A stretch of 64,000 nucleotides of DNA, from contig CAWHKD010000020.1 of assembly GCA_963829845.1 (NCBI GenBank), positions 1 to 64,000 on the forward strand. Direction: 5' to 3'. Positions 41,372 to 49,814 of the stretch are shown here, piece by piece. Below the pieces are notes generated by a model that did not search any database, was not told the DNA's origin, and saw only the letters and a list, made by a program, of their open reading frames with translations. This DNA comes from Gaiellasilicea sp963829845 (lineage in GTDB: Bacteria > Actinomycetota > Thermoleophilia > Gaiellales > Gaiellaceae). Position numbers and translations under genes: made by a program. Positions within the stretch are counted from its first letter, which is position 1, and each line of letters opens with the position of its first letter.

Positions 41372-42439
41372 TCAGGCGACGAACGACTCGAGCCGGTCCG
41401 CCTCGTCCTTCAGCGTGCGCTTCGCTGCGGCGTCGAGCTTCCCGAACGGCTCGAGGACGACTCGACCCTGCTCGAGCTGCCACGTACCGGCGACGAACCC
41501 GTCGACGAGGATCGTCGCGTGCACGAGACCGTTGTTCGTGACGATCCGCGAGGGTGCGACATCGCCGAGGATCCGCGAGCGGTCGGCATGCGAGAGGACG
41601 AGGTTGTCGAACCGAGGCACGAGCCGCGCCGGCGCAGGGCGCTCCGGATCGGGCAGCGGCGCCCGCGCCAGGTCGTACAGCACCTTCCGGTCCTCGCTCA
41701 CGAACGTCCGCAGCGACAACCGCTCGAGCGACTCCGCGATCGGCTGCATCCGGGGCACGCCGGCCCATTGGCCGATGTCCTGTTTCGTCGCCGGCCCGTA
41801 GGCGGCGAGGTAGGTGCGGACGATCTGGTCGAACGCCTCCTCCGGCGCAGGTGGCGCGCCGCGCACCTTCCCGGCCGCGGCCGTGTAGACGCCGTGCCCG
41901 CCGTAGCCCCAGATCCCGGAGGGAGGGACGTGGATCACGTACGAGTACCCCTGAACGCGGCGCCAGAGAAATGTCGGCGGCACGCCCTCGGCCGCGTGCG
42001 GCTCGAGCATGGCTCGCACCTCCTTGTAGGTCAGCTCATTCCCGTTGAGCTCCACCTGCAGGAGCTCGGCGAGCTCGGCGATTCGAGCCGAGGGCAGGCG
42101 CGCCTCGTAGGACGGCGGCCAGAGCGAAGCGGCAAGGGTGCGCCGCACCGTCATGATCGCCCAGTACGTTCGAGGTGAGGCGACGTGCAGCGTGCCGCGC
42201 TGGAGCAGCGCCTTGACGAGCCGCCGCTCCGTCAACGCCTTCGTCAGCTCGTCGCGTTCGAACCCCTCCAGCCGTGTCCAGAGCGACAGGTAGGGGCTTG
42301 GGGTCGACTGCGCTTGGAGGCCGCCCAGGCGCTCGACCGCCTGCGTGGCGCGGAGCGGCTTGCGCTCGAGTAGGAGCTGCCGCTCCAGCAGGGCGCGGTT
42401 CAGCTCGCGCCGCGTGAGGAGACGATCAGGGACCGCCAC
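41372..42439 (-). CDS. winged-helix HTH_42 protein (AlkX/YcaQ-type DNA glycosylase family)
   Basis: 355 residues. ERLGGLQAQSTPSPYLSLWT carries the QAQ catalytic-type motif of the AlkZ/YcaQ family. TLHVASPRTYWAIMTVRR, PPTFLWRRVQGYSYVIHV, YGPATKQDIGQWAGV (winged helix) and RLVPRFDNLVLSHADRSRIL follow. Members remove alkylated bases or unhook interstrand crosslinks. A duplicate of its last 20 codons occurs at 37925-38003. Divergent from a nitroreductase gene. Confidence 0.88.
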   Translation of the reverse strand: MAVPDRLLTRRELNRALLERQLLLERKPLRATQAVERLGGLQAQSTPSPYLSLWTRLEGFERDELTKALTERRLVKALLQRGTLHVASPRTYWAIMTVRRTLAASLWPPSYEARLPSARIAELAELLQVELNGNELTYKEVRAMLEPHAAEGVPPTFLWRRVQGYSYVIHVPPSGIWGYGGHGVYTAAAGKVRGAPPAPEEAFDQIVRTYLAAYGPATKQDIGQWAGVPRMQPIAESLERLSLRTFVSEDRKVLYDLARAPLPDPERPAPARLVPRFDNLVLSHADRSRILGDVAPSRIVTNNGLVHATILVDGFVAGTWQLEQGRVVLEPFGKLDAAAKRTLKDEADRLESFVA

Positions 42440-42482
42440 GCGGCGAGGCTAGCAGCGCGGTGCTCCGGTTTACGATGCGCCG

Positions 42483-43076
42483 GTGGAGTTCCGAGAGCTG
42501 CTTCGGCACCGGCGCATGGTGCGGCACTACGAGGCCGAGCCGATTCCGCGCGAGACGTTGACGCGTCTCGTCTCGACCGTCCGCCGTGCCCCGAGCGCCG
42601 GGTTCAGCCAGGGCCAGCGGCTGCTCGTCGTCGACGACCCGGCGCTGCTCGCGCAGCTCGGCTCGACCGAGCACGACGAGCTCGAGCCGTGGTTCGAGAG
42701 CGCGCCGGCACACGTGCTCGTCCTCACCCGGGAGGCCGACTACCACGATCGGTACACGAAGGACGACAAGCTCCAGGACGGCTCGGAGATCGAGTGGCCC
42801 GTGCCGTTCTGGTTCGTCGACGCGGGAGCTGCCCTGATGCTCGTCCTGCTCGCGGCCATCGACGAGGGCCTCGCCGCCGGCGTGTATGGCGTGCCCGTCG
42901 AGGACGAAGCGCGGTGGCGTGAGCTCCTCGGCATCCCGGCCGACCTGCGCATCGTCGCGGGCGCGACCGTCGGACGGCCCCTCCCCGACCCGGGGTGGAG
43001 CAAAGTGACGAGCCGCGCGACGCAGCGGCGGCGAACGCTCGAGGAGCTCGTCGGCTGGAACCGGTGGTCGGGTTAG
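42483..43076 (+). CDS. nitroreductase-family FMN protein
   Basis: 197 residues. EFRELLRHRRMVRHYEAEPI is the FMN-binding N-terminus (RRMVR), APSAGFSQGQRLLVVDD the second FMN contact, and WFVDAGAALMLVLLAAIDEG the dimer helix. GVYGVPVEDEARWRELLGIP with IVAGATVGRPLPDPG closes the fold. NAD(P)H-dependent reductase or dehydrogenase; substrate unknown. GTG start at 42483. Confidence 0.9.
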   Translation: MEFRELLRHRRMVRHYEAEPIPRETLTRLVSTVRRAPSAGFSQGQRLLVVDDPALLAQLGSTEHDELEPWFESAPAHVLVLTREADYHDRYTKDDKLQDGSEIEWPVPFWFVDAGAALMLVLLAAIDEGLAAGVYGVPVEDEARWRELLGIPADLRIVAGATVGRPLPDPGWSKVTSRATQRRRTLEELVGWNRWSG

Positions 43077-43107
43077 GAGCCTCGAACCCGTCGACTACGA
43101 TAGGCCG

Positions 43108-44739
43108 GTGACGGCGCTCTACCGCACGTACCGGCCGCAGGACTTCGACGACGTCGTCGGCCAGGAAGCGGTCGTCCGGACACTGCGGAACGCGATCGAG
43201 CTCGGTCAGCTCCGCCAGGCCTATCTCTTCGCCGGCCCGCGCGGCACCGGCAAGACCTCGATGGCGCGGATCCTCGCGAAGGCGCTGAACTGCGCTGCGG
43301 GGCCGACCGCGACGCCCGACAAGGTCTGCAGCGCCTGCGTCTCGATCGCCAACGGCACCTCGCTCGACGTCGTCGAGATGGACGCCGCCTCGCAGCGCGG
43401 GATCGACGACATCCGCGAGATCCGCGAGCGCGTGATCCTCCAGCCCGCTGAGGGGCGCTACAAGGTCTACATCCTCGACGAGGCCCATCAGCTCACGGAT
43501 GCGGCATGGAATGCGCTCCTGAAGCTGATCGAGGAGCCGCCGCCGCACCTCGTCTTCGTCTTCTGCACGACCGACCTCGCCAAGGTCCTGCCGACGGTGC
43601 GCTCGCGCTGCCAGACGTTCGTCTTCGCGCGGCCGCGGCTGCCAGAACTCGTTCGCGTGCTGCGCCGAATCGCCGACGCCGAGCAGATCGAGGTCCCCGA
43701 CGCAGCGCTCGCGCTGATCGCACGCGGCGGCCGCGGCTCGTTCCGCGACGCGGTCTCGACGCTCGACCAGCTCGCATCGGCGACCGGGAACCAGATCGAC
43801 GTCCAGTCCGTGCTGCAGCTCCTCGGCGCCGTCGAGGAGGACGCGCTCTTCCGCCTCTGCGACGCGATCGTCGATCGGGACACCGCCGGCGCGCTCACGT
43901 TCCTGGAGGAGCTCGCGGAGCAGGGTCAGGACCTCGGCCGGCTCGTCACCGACCTGCTCGAGCACCTGCGGCATCTCCTGCTCGTCCAGCACATGGGCCA
44001 CGTGCCCGACTCGCTGCCCGTCACCGACGAGACGCGCGAGCGGCTCCGGGAGCAGGCGAATCAGCTTCCGGCCCCGACGGTGCTTCGGCTTTGCGATCTC
44101 CTGGCAGTCGCAGTCGAGGACTCTCGCCAGGGCGCCGACCCGCGCCTTCCGCTCGAGCTCGCGCTCGTGAAGGTGACGAGCCCGGGCTCCGACCTCTCGC
44201 GCGAGTCGCTCGCGTTCCGCGTCGACCAGCTGGAACAGCGGCTGACGGGGACGCCGGCCGCCCCGCCCGCTCCTCCCCCGGCCCCGACGGCCGCTGCCAC
44301 GCCCGCCAACCCGGCGCCGGCCGCGCAGGAAGCCGCGCCCGAGGCAGCGCCCGCCACCGGCGGTGAAGGCCCGCCGCTCGAGCTCGATCAGCTCCAGGAC
44401 GCGTGGCAGCGCACCGTCCTGCCGGCAGTGCAGTCGCGCTCGATCCCGGTCGCGTCGTTGCTCGCCGAAGCGCGCCCCGCGGCACTCGAAGGCGAGACGC
44501 TGACGCTCGAGTTTCCGGCGACGGCCGACTTCCACCGCCGCCAGGCGGAGGAGTCGAAGAACGTCACCGTGATCCGGGAGGTGCTCTACGAGGTGACGGG
44601 CCATCGGCTCGGCCTCACGCTTGCGCTCGGCGACGAGGTCGAGCCCGAGCTCGACGAGGACGAGCAGCTGACCGAGGACGCACTGATCTCGATGTTCAAA
44701 GACACGTTCGACGCCCAGGAAGTCGAGGAGAACCGATGA
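43108..44739 (+). CDS. dnaX: DNA polymerase III subunit gamma/tau
   Basis: 543 residues from GTG 43108. ALYRTYRPQDFDDVVGQEAV is the invariant start; Walker A GPRGTGKTSMAR; Walker B VYILDEAHQLTDAAWNALLK; sensor 1 VFCTTDLAKVLPTVRSRCQT. The zinc module keeps three cysteines (LNCAAG and KVCSACV) with Asp where the fourth Cys is usual. A Pro/Ala-rich linker precedes a short tau-type C-terminal domain. Clamp-loader ATPase. ATGA overlap with ybaB. Confidence 0.95.
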   Translation: MTALYRTYRPQDFDDVVGQEAVVRTLRNAIELGQLRQAYLFAGPRGTGKTSMARILAKALNCAAGPTATPDKVCSACVSIANGTSLDVVEMDAASQRGIDDIREIRERVILQPAEGRYKVYILDEAHQLTDAAWNALLKLIEEPPPHLVFVFCTTDLAKVLPTVRSRCQTFVFARPRLPELVRVLRRIADAEQIEVPDAALALIARGGRGSFRDAVSTLDQLASATGNQIDVQSVLQLLGAVEEDALFRLCDAIVDRDTAGALTFLEELAEQGQDLGRLVTDLLEHLRHLLLVQHMGHVPDSLPVTDETRERLREQANQLPAPTVLRLCDLLAVAVEDSRQGADPRLPLELALVKVTSPGSDLSRESLAFRVDQLEQRLTGTPAAPPAPPPAPTAAATPANPAPAAQEAAPEAAPATGGEGPPLELDQLQDAWQRTVLPAVQSRSIPVASLLAEARPAALEGETLTLEFPATADFHRRQAEESKNVTVIREVLYEVTGHRLGLTLALGDEVEPELDEDEQLTEDALISMFKDTFDAQEVEENR

Positions 44740-45062
44740 GCAAGTTCGACATGAACAAGCTGATGCAGCAGGCCCAGCAGATGCAGTCGCAGATGCAGCA
44801 GATGCAGGAGGAGGTGGCGAGCGAGGTCGTCGAGGCGTCCGCGGGCGGGGGAATGGTGACCGTGAAGGCCACCGGAGGCGGCGAGATCGTCTCGATCGAC
44901 ATCGATCCGAAGGCGATCGACCCGGACGACCCCGAGATGCTCTCCGACCTGATCCTCGCGGCCGTGAACGAGGCGCTCCGCAGCGCCAACGCACTGATGG
45001 AGTCGAAGATGCAGGGGATGATCCCCGGCGGCCTAGGTGGCTTGGGGCTACCCGGTATGTGA
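44736..45062 (+). CDS. ybaB: YbaB/EbfC nucleoid-associated protein
   Basis: 108 residues: KFDMNKLMQQAQQMQSQMQQ helix, then VEASAGGGMVTVKATGGGEI, SIDIDPKAIDPDDPEMLSDL and a Gly-rich tail ending LGGLGLPGM. DNA-binding dimer, usually translationally coupled to dnaX as here (ATGA). The usual next gene recR is found only at 49815. Followed at once by structured element B2. Confidence 0.93.
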   Translation: MSKFDMNKLMQQAQQMQSQMQQMQEEVASEVVEASAGGGMVTVKATGGGEIVSIDIDPKAIDPDDPEMLSDLILAAVNEALRSANALMESKMQGMIPGGLGGLGLPGM

Positions 45063-45067
45063 CTCGC

Positions 45068-45141
45068 CGGGCCGCGAGAGCGGCCCCTTCAGGGGTTTTC
45101 GCGCGATGGGCATCCGCCTCCGCGGATGCCCATCTTGCGCA
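45068..45141. repeat. structured element B, copy 2 (bidirectional terminator-like)
   Basis: Hairpin 1 CCCC-TTCA-GGGG; CGCGCGA; hairpin 2 with 12-bp arms 45106-45117 and 45122-45133 around CTCC; then CTTGCGC. It fills the whole gap between the ybaB stop and the convergent sigma-factor stop. Second copy of the element after groES-like gene at 15851-15925, with compensated arm changes. Confidence 0.75.
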
Positions 45142-45143
45142 AA

Positions 45144-46235
45144 CTAAGCCGCGCCGGCGAGCCGCTCGCGCGAGGGCAGAGGCTCGGTGCGGAGCTTCTC
45201 TTCGAGGCGGCCGAGTGCGGCCGTCTCGAGCTGGCGAATCCGCTCGCGCGTGAGTCCGAGCTTCTTGCCGATCTGCTCGAGGCTCGCGCCGTCCCCGTCC
45301 TGCACGAAGCCGAAGCGCAGCTCGAGGACGAGCCGCTCCCGCTCCGGCAGCTCGGCGAGAGCGGCGCGGATGCGCTGCTGCTCGAGCGAGATGTCTGCCG
45401 ACTCGATCGGGTCCTCGGCGGTGCGGTCGGCGAAGAGATCGCCGAGCTCGCCGTCGCCGTCGCCGATCGTCTGGTTGAGCGAGACCGACGCCTCGACGGC
45501 GTCGAGCGCCTCCTCGACGTGATGCTGCTTCAGCTCGGTCGCCTTCGCCAGCTCCTCGATCGTCGGCGGGCGGCCGTGCTTGGCCTCGAGCTGCTGCTTG
45601 GCGCGCCGCAGCTTCAGCCGGCGCTCCTGCACGTGGACCGGGATCCGGATCGTGTCGGACTGGTTCGCGACCGCACGCTGACAGGACTGGCGGATCCACC
45701 ACGTCGCGTACGTCGAGAACTTGAAGCCCTTCCGGTAGTCGAACTTCTCGACAGCGCGGTTGAGGCCGATCGTGCCGTCTTGGATCAGGTCGAGCAGCGG
45801 CAGGCCGTGGCCCTGGTAGCGCTTGGCGATCGAGACGACGAGCCGCAGGTTCGCGTTCGTCATCCGTTCCTTGGCGACGTTGTCGCCACGCTCGATCCGC
45901 TTCGCGAGCGCGACCTCCTCGGCGGCGGTCAGGAGCTCGTGGCGGCCGATCTCGTTCAGGAAGAGCTGCAGGCTGTCGGTCGTGCCCGTCGGCGCCGACG
46001 GGCGAAGGTCGAGGCCCAGCTCGGTGTCGTCGCTGCTCTCCTCGATCTCGACCTCGGCCGCGCCGAGGGCAGCGCGGATCGCCTCGACGGCCTCCTCGTC
46101 GAGATCGTGCTCGACATGGAGCGCCTCGAGCTCGGCGGCGGCCACGGTGCCGCGCTCCTCTGCGTCGTGCAGGAAGGCGGTGATGGCCGAGTTCAGTTCA
46201 AGGGCGTCAGTGCCCAAAGCTTCATCCGTGCGCAA
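45144..46235 (-). CDS. sigA: primary (RpoD/SigA-type) sigma-70 factor
   Basis: The TTG at 46235 is preceded by GGAGG (46245-46241) at five bases, a far better start than the GTG at 46292. Region 1.2 DSLQLFLNEIGRHELLTAAE; region 2 NLRLVVSIAKRYQGHGLPLL, DLIQDGTIGLNRAVEKFDYR and KGFKFSTYATWWIRQ; region 4 LEQIGKKLGLTRERIRQLET. 363 residues. No extended region 1.1. Directs housekeeping transcription, or a close SigB/HrdB-type paralogue. Convergent with dnaX-ybaB. Confidence 0.93.
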   Translation of the reverse strand: MRTDEALGTDALELNSAITAFLHDAEERGTVAAAELEALHVEHDLDEEAVEAIRAALGAAEVEIEESSDDTELGLDLRPSAPTGTTDSLQLFLNEIGRHELLTAAEEVALAKRIERGDNVAKERMTNANLRLVVSIAKRYQGHGLPLLDLIQDGTIGLNRAVEKFDYRKGFKFSTYATWWIRQSCQRAVANQSDTIRIPVHVQERRLKLRRAKQQLEAKHGRPPTIEELAKATELKQHHVEEALDAVEASVSLNQTIGDGDGELGDLFADRTAEDPIESADISLEQQRIRAALAELPERERLVLELRFGFVQDGDGASLEQIGKKLGLTRERIRQLETAALGRLEEKLRTEPLPSRERLAGAA

Positions 46236-46380
46236 TTGTTCCTCCAAGGGTGTTCGGGTGCGAGCCGACACAGTCGTCGCGGCAGCCGTCACGGGTTGCC
46301 GGGTGCGTCGCTGCCAGTTAGAACGCCGGCTAACGCCCTTTCATTTCACAACTTATTCGATCCGTACCAATCCTTAACCT

Positions 46381-47331
46381 TCACGCAGCAATACGTTCGG
46401 TGTCCGGAACCGGATCAGGGACCGGCCGCGGAGCGGGTTGAGGCACCGGCCGGAGCTTCGGCCGGCGGCGCAGCTGCAGGATCACGATGCCCGAGAGGAC
46501 GAGCGCAGCGCCGAGCAGCTGGACCGGGCCGAGCCGCTCGCCGAAGACGAGTGCGGAGAGCGCGATCGTCACGGGCGGCTCGACTGTGCCGAGGATCGTC
46601 GCCCGCGAAGGCCCGATCCGGTGCACGCCGCCGAGGAACGCCGCGATCGGCAGGACGGTCGCAACGAGAGCGATCGCACCGATCACGGCCAAGGTGGAGA
46701 CGTTCGGCGCCTCGAGCGACCCCGAGGCCGCGCCGCCGAGCGCGAAGGCGACCGCGGCGCCGGCGCAGAGCATCGTCGCCAGAACGAGCGGCTCGGTCGT
46801 ACCGAGCAGGCGGTCGGACACGAGTACGTATGCGGCGTAGGCGATCGCCGCGCCGAGCGCCAGCCCGACTCCGACGGGATCGATCGCACCGCCGACGCCA
46901 CCGGCGAGCACGAGCGCGACTCCGACAAGTGCGACGACGAGCGCGGCGGCACGACGGCGGGACGCGCGCTCCCGCCGGAACAAGACAGCGCCGGCGACGA
47001 CGAGCGCCGGGTAGCTGCACATCAGCAGCGACGCGAGCGAGACGTCGATCCGCTCGAGCGAGGCGAAGAAGAGTCCGGTCTCGAGCCCGTAGATCGTCAG
47101 CCCGAGCAGGAAGGGCGCCAGCAGCGACCGTGCGGGGGCGGCCGCGATCGCCTTCCGCGCGAGCACGCCGAGCGCCACAGCGGCGAGCGTGAAGCGGATC
47201 GCGCCGACCGATACGACCCCGGCGCCGCCGTCGAAGGCGAGCCGGACCAGGACGGGCTGAAGTGCAAAGGAGCCGGCGGCGACGAGGCAGAGCACGACGC
47301 CAATGCGCTCCGGGGAGCGGGAACGTGGCAT
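46381..47331 (-). CDS. EamA-family (DMT) transporter
   Basis: 316 residues, ten hydrophobic helices in two EamA repeats (IGVVLCLVAAGSFALQPVLV and LLMCSYPALVVAGAVLFRRE; then VGVGLALGAAIAYAAYVLVS and TILGTVEPPVTIALSALVFG). Pro-rich cytosolic tail. Exporter of small metabolites, substrate unknown. Divergent from a LysR regulator 70 bp away, which probably controls it. Confidence 0.92.
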   Translation of the reverse strand: MPRSRSPERIGVVLCLVAAGSFALQPVLVRLAFDGGAGVVSVGAIRFTLAAVALGVLARKAIAAAPARSLLAPFLLGLTIYGLETGLFFASLERIDVSLASLLMCSYPALVVAGAVLFRRERASRRRAAALVVALVGVALVLAGGVGGAIDPVGVGLALGAAIAYAAYVLVSDRLLGTTEPLVLATMLCAGAAVAFALGGAASGSLEAPNVSTLAVIGAIALVATVLPIAAFLGGVHRIGPSRATILGTVEPPVTIALSALVFGERLGPVQLLGAALVLSGIVILQLRRRPKLRPVPQPAPRPVPDPVPDTERIAA

Positions 47332-47401
47332 GCACGCACGCTAGGGCTGGTCGAGCAGAAGGGCTAGTCTGAGTTCTCTTGAACTTCCATAGGGAACGCC
47401 T

Positions 47402-48337
47402 ATGACTCTGCAACAACTCAACTACTTCCTCGCAACCGCGGAGCACGGCTCGTTCAGCCGTGCCGCGCGCGAGCTCTACCTCGCCCAGCCCTCGCTCTCG
47501 GAGCAGGTCCGCTCGCTCGAGGGCGAGCTCGGCGTCGAGCTGTTCACCCGTGTCGGCCGCGGCGTCGTGCTCACGGAGGCCGGCCGTGCCTTCCGGCCCG
47601 AGGCCGAGCGCGTACTCGCGGCGCTGGCGGGTGCGCGCGAAGCCGTTGCGGAGGTGCGCGAGCTGACCGGCGGCACGCTCAGCATCGGGATGTTCGGCAC
47701 CGCCTCGGGCTTCCTCCTCTCGCGGCTCGTCGCCGACTTCCGCTCCCGCCATCCCGGCGTCCGGCTGCGGCTCGTCGGCCAGAACTCCTCCGAGGTGGCG
47801 GAGAGTGTCCGCCGCGGCCGACTCGAGGCGGGTCTCGTCGTGCTCCCGGTCGACGACGAAGGGCTCGAGATCCGCCCGGCGCGGCGGGAGGAGGTCGTCT
47901 ACGTCAGCCGCGAGGCCGAGCGCGTACGCGAACCGGTCACGATCGAACGGCTAGCCGCAGCGCCGCTGATCCTCTATGACGCGCACTACGGCTGGAGCGA
48001 CCCGACTCGCCGCCAGCTGCAGCAGCGGGCGCAGCGAGCCGGCGTGCAGCTCGAGCCCGTGATCGAGATCGAGGACATGGACGCCGCGCTCGAGCTCGCC
48101 GCCAGCGGTCTCGGCGACACGATCGCGCCGAAGGCCGCGCTCGAGCACCGCCCCTCCTTCCGACGCCTGGGCAGGGCGTCGTTCGCCGAGCCCCTCTACG
48201 ACGACTTCGCGTTCATCGTCCGCCGCGGGGCGCCGGTCACGCCGGCGGCACGCGCGTTTCTCGAGCTGGCCGAGCGCCGCCTTGCCGAGTTCGGCGAGGG
48301 CGTCCTCTATGCCGGCGTCGCCGCCGAAGGCTCGTAG
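47402..48337 (+). CDS. LysR-family transcriptional regulator
   Basis: 311 residues. HTH LQQLNYFLATAEHGSFSRAA with LYLAQPSLSEQVRSLEGELG; effector domain GGTLSIGMFGTASGFLLSRL to the end. It closely resembles CynR/CbbR-type regulators. The intergenic region carries GTTC-TCTT-GAAC and GAACTTCCATAGGGAAC partial palindromes near its start, candidates for its binding site. Likely controls the divergent EamA gene. Confidence 0.93.
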   Translation: MTLQQLNYFLATAEHGSFSRAARELYLAQPSLSEQVRSLEGELGVELFTRVGRGVVLTEAGRAFRPEAERVLAALAGAREAVAEVRELTGGTLSIGMFGTASGFLLSRLVADFRSRHPGVRLRLVGQNSSEVAESVRRGRLEAGLVVLPVDDEGLEIRPARREEVVYVSREAERVREPVTIERLAAAPLILYDAHYGWSDPTRRQLQQRAQRAGVQLEPVIEIEDMDAALELAASGLGDTIAPKAALEHRPSFRRLGRASFAEPLYDDFAFIVRRGAPVTPAARAFLELAERRLAEFGEGVLYAGVAAEGS

Positions 48338-48549
48338 GGATCGATGATGGTCGCCTCGACGCGGGGATGCAGGCCACACCACGCAGCGAGATAGAGGTCG
48401 AGGTCGCGGCGCGCGCGGGCGCCGTCGGTGACGCTTGGAAGCGCGACCTCGAGCACCGACCCGCGCACGGACTGGGTCGTGCACAGCGCCCGCCCGAGAA
48501 ACTCGACCAGATCGGGCACGAGTGCCGGCTGGCTGACCCGAATCCTCAT
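48307..48549 (-). CDS. small conserved-looking hypothetical protein
   Basis: ATG at 48549: MRIRVSQPALVPDLVEFLGR, LEVALPSVTDGARARRDLDL and YLAAWCGLHPRVEATIIDPY. 80 residues, alpha/beta ACT-like pattern. Similar short proteins occur in related high-GC actinobacteria to my memory; function unknown. Its 3' end overlaps the LysR stop by 31 bp. A longer open frame to 48705 lacks a good start. Confidence 0.65.
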   Translation of the reverse strand: MRIRVSQPALVPDLVEFLGRALCTTQSVRGSVLEVALPSVTDGARARRDLDLYLAAWCGLHPRVEATIIDPYEPSAATPA

Positions 48550-48751
48550 CCGCTCCTTCTGCCGCAGAGACCTTGCGCACATCATGGTCGAGCGACGGCG
48601 CGCCACAAGTGGCCGGAAGTGCAGAGTCGGGCGAGCGGCAGAGACGACGGCCGCCCCGCGACCAAGCAGGGGCGGCCGCCCGCGCGACACGAAGTCGCTG
48701 CTCACGATGATCGCGCCTGTGCCGGCAGCTTCGAACCCCCAAAAGGGTGAT

Positions 48752-48788
48752 CGAGGTGCTCACGGCTTGGTCGTCCGAGAGCACCTCG
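48752..48788. other. 10-bp perfect inverted repeat in an otherwise gene-poor gap
   Basis: CGAGGTGCTC (48752-48761) and GAGCACCTCG (48779-48788), 17-bp loop. The surrounding 48550-48980 has no supported gene. Could be a regulator site or small RNA hairpin. Confidence 0.4.
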
Positions 48789-48980
48789 CCACCAATTCGC
48801 CCGGACCTCCCGGCCCGGGTATCCCGAACACAGGGCTGGCGGCCCAGCCCGGCGTCCGGCTGAACGTATCGCATCGCACGTATCGAAGTCTGCTGGTCGA
48901 ACGGGGGGACGCTGCGGCGCCCAACGCGCCGCAAGCCGCCGCACCTATCCGTCGCCTAGACCAACGATCGGGCAAAGCTC

Positions 48981-49009
48981 TTGTGGTTTGCGGGAGACTG
49001 CAGTACATT
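48981..49009 (+). promoter_or_regulatory. sigma70-type promoter of the orphan LuxR regulator
   Basis: TTGTGG (48981-48986), 17-bp spacer, TACATT (49004-49009), 57 bp before the GTG start at 49067. Same -10 as the aspartokinase promoter. Confidence 0.6.
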
Positions 49010-49066
49010 CGTTAGACCCTCTTATGGGGAGAGGGAGGAAGTACCTAATCGGAAGGCGGCCCTTTC

Positions 49067-49756
49067 GTGTCAAAAGCTCATCACTCTGCAGTCCTCCTGG
49101 ACCGACAGCCACTCTGGCTCGAGGCAGTCGAGCTCGTGCTGGCAAGAATCGACGTGCGCGTCGCCGGCAAGGCGACGGCACCGACGCAGGCGCTCGCGCT
49201 CATCGGCGCCCATCGCCCTGATGTGTTCGTGACGGGGATCAAGATGGCGGAGGGAGAGATCGACGGGATCGAGTGCATCACGCAAGCACGCGGCCTCGTC
49301 CCCGATCTCCGTTCCGTCGTGCTCTCCGCGCACACGGAGACCGAGTACATCGACAAGGCGCTCGACGCCGGGGCGGTCGCATACGTCGTGAAGAGCGCCC
49401 ACCCGGACGACCTGGCGTCGGCAATCCGCCAGGCATTCCAGCACTCCGTCTACTTCGCGGGGTCGCGTCCGGCACCGGCGCCGATGGGGCCGCCCGCGGG
49501 GGAGAGCAGCGAGGTCGCGGAGCTGACGCGCCGCGAACGGGAGATCCTCCAGCTCGTCGCCGAGGGTCATTCGAACGCCACGCTGGCGAAGATGCTGTGG
49601 GTCACCGAGCAGACCGTGAAGTTCCACCTCTCCAACGTCTACCGCAAGCTGGACGTGGCGAATCGGACCGAGGCTGCCCGCTGGGCGCAGCTGAACGGTC
49701 TCCTGCCGGCCGGCGGGCCGGCTGAAACGCATCGCGCGCGCCTCGCTACCGGCTAA
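49067..49756 (+). CDS. orphan LuxR-family regulator with atypical receiver domain
   Basis: 229 residues from GTG 49067. A receiver-like domain: SAVLLDRQPLWLEAVELVLA, then RPDVFVTGIKMAEGEIDG, VVLSAHT and AYVVKSAHPDDLASAIRQAF. The phospho-accepting Asp position after DVF-V reads Thr (VTG), so ordinary phosphorylation is unlikely although Thr/Ser and Lys switch residues remain. LuxR HTH: LTRREREILQLVAEGHSNAT with WVTEQTVKFHLSNVYRKLD. No kinase gene nearby. Its stop codon forms the loop of a terminator hairpin. Confidence 0.9.
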   Translation: MSKAHHSAVLLDRQPLWLEAVELVLARIDVRVAGKATAPTQALALIGAHRPDVFVTGIKMAEGEIDGIECITQARGLVPDLRSVVLSAHTETEYIDKALDAGAVAYVVKSAHPDDLASAIRQAFQHSVYFAGSRPAPAPMGPPAGESSEVAELTRREREILQLVAEGHSNATLAKMLWVTEQTVKFHLSNVYRKLDVANRTEAARWAQLNGLLPAGGPAETHRARLATG

Positions 49757-49768
49757 GCCGGTAGCGAG
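49742..49768 (+). terminator. hairpin with the stop codon as its loop
   Basis: CTCGCTACCGGC (49742-49753), loop TAA, GCCGGTAGCGAG (49757-49768): 12-bp perfect stem whose loop is the stop codon of the LuxR regulator. No U tract. It may terminate or protect the mRNA 3' end. Confidence 0.65.
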
Positions 49769-49814
49769 CGCGCCGCGTTCGCTCACGTCCGAAAGCGACG
49801 GCTAGGCTGCGCGT

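Noticed and set aside
39322..41541. 739-codon plus-strand open frame
   Set aside because: Antisense to asnB, which has every catalytic motif; the plus-strand product has no recognisable domain.
42724..45702. 992-codon minus-strand open frame
   Set aside because: It lies antisense to dnaX, ybaB and part of other genes; the Arg/Ala-rich product is a GC-rich shadow of real coding strands.
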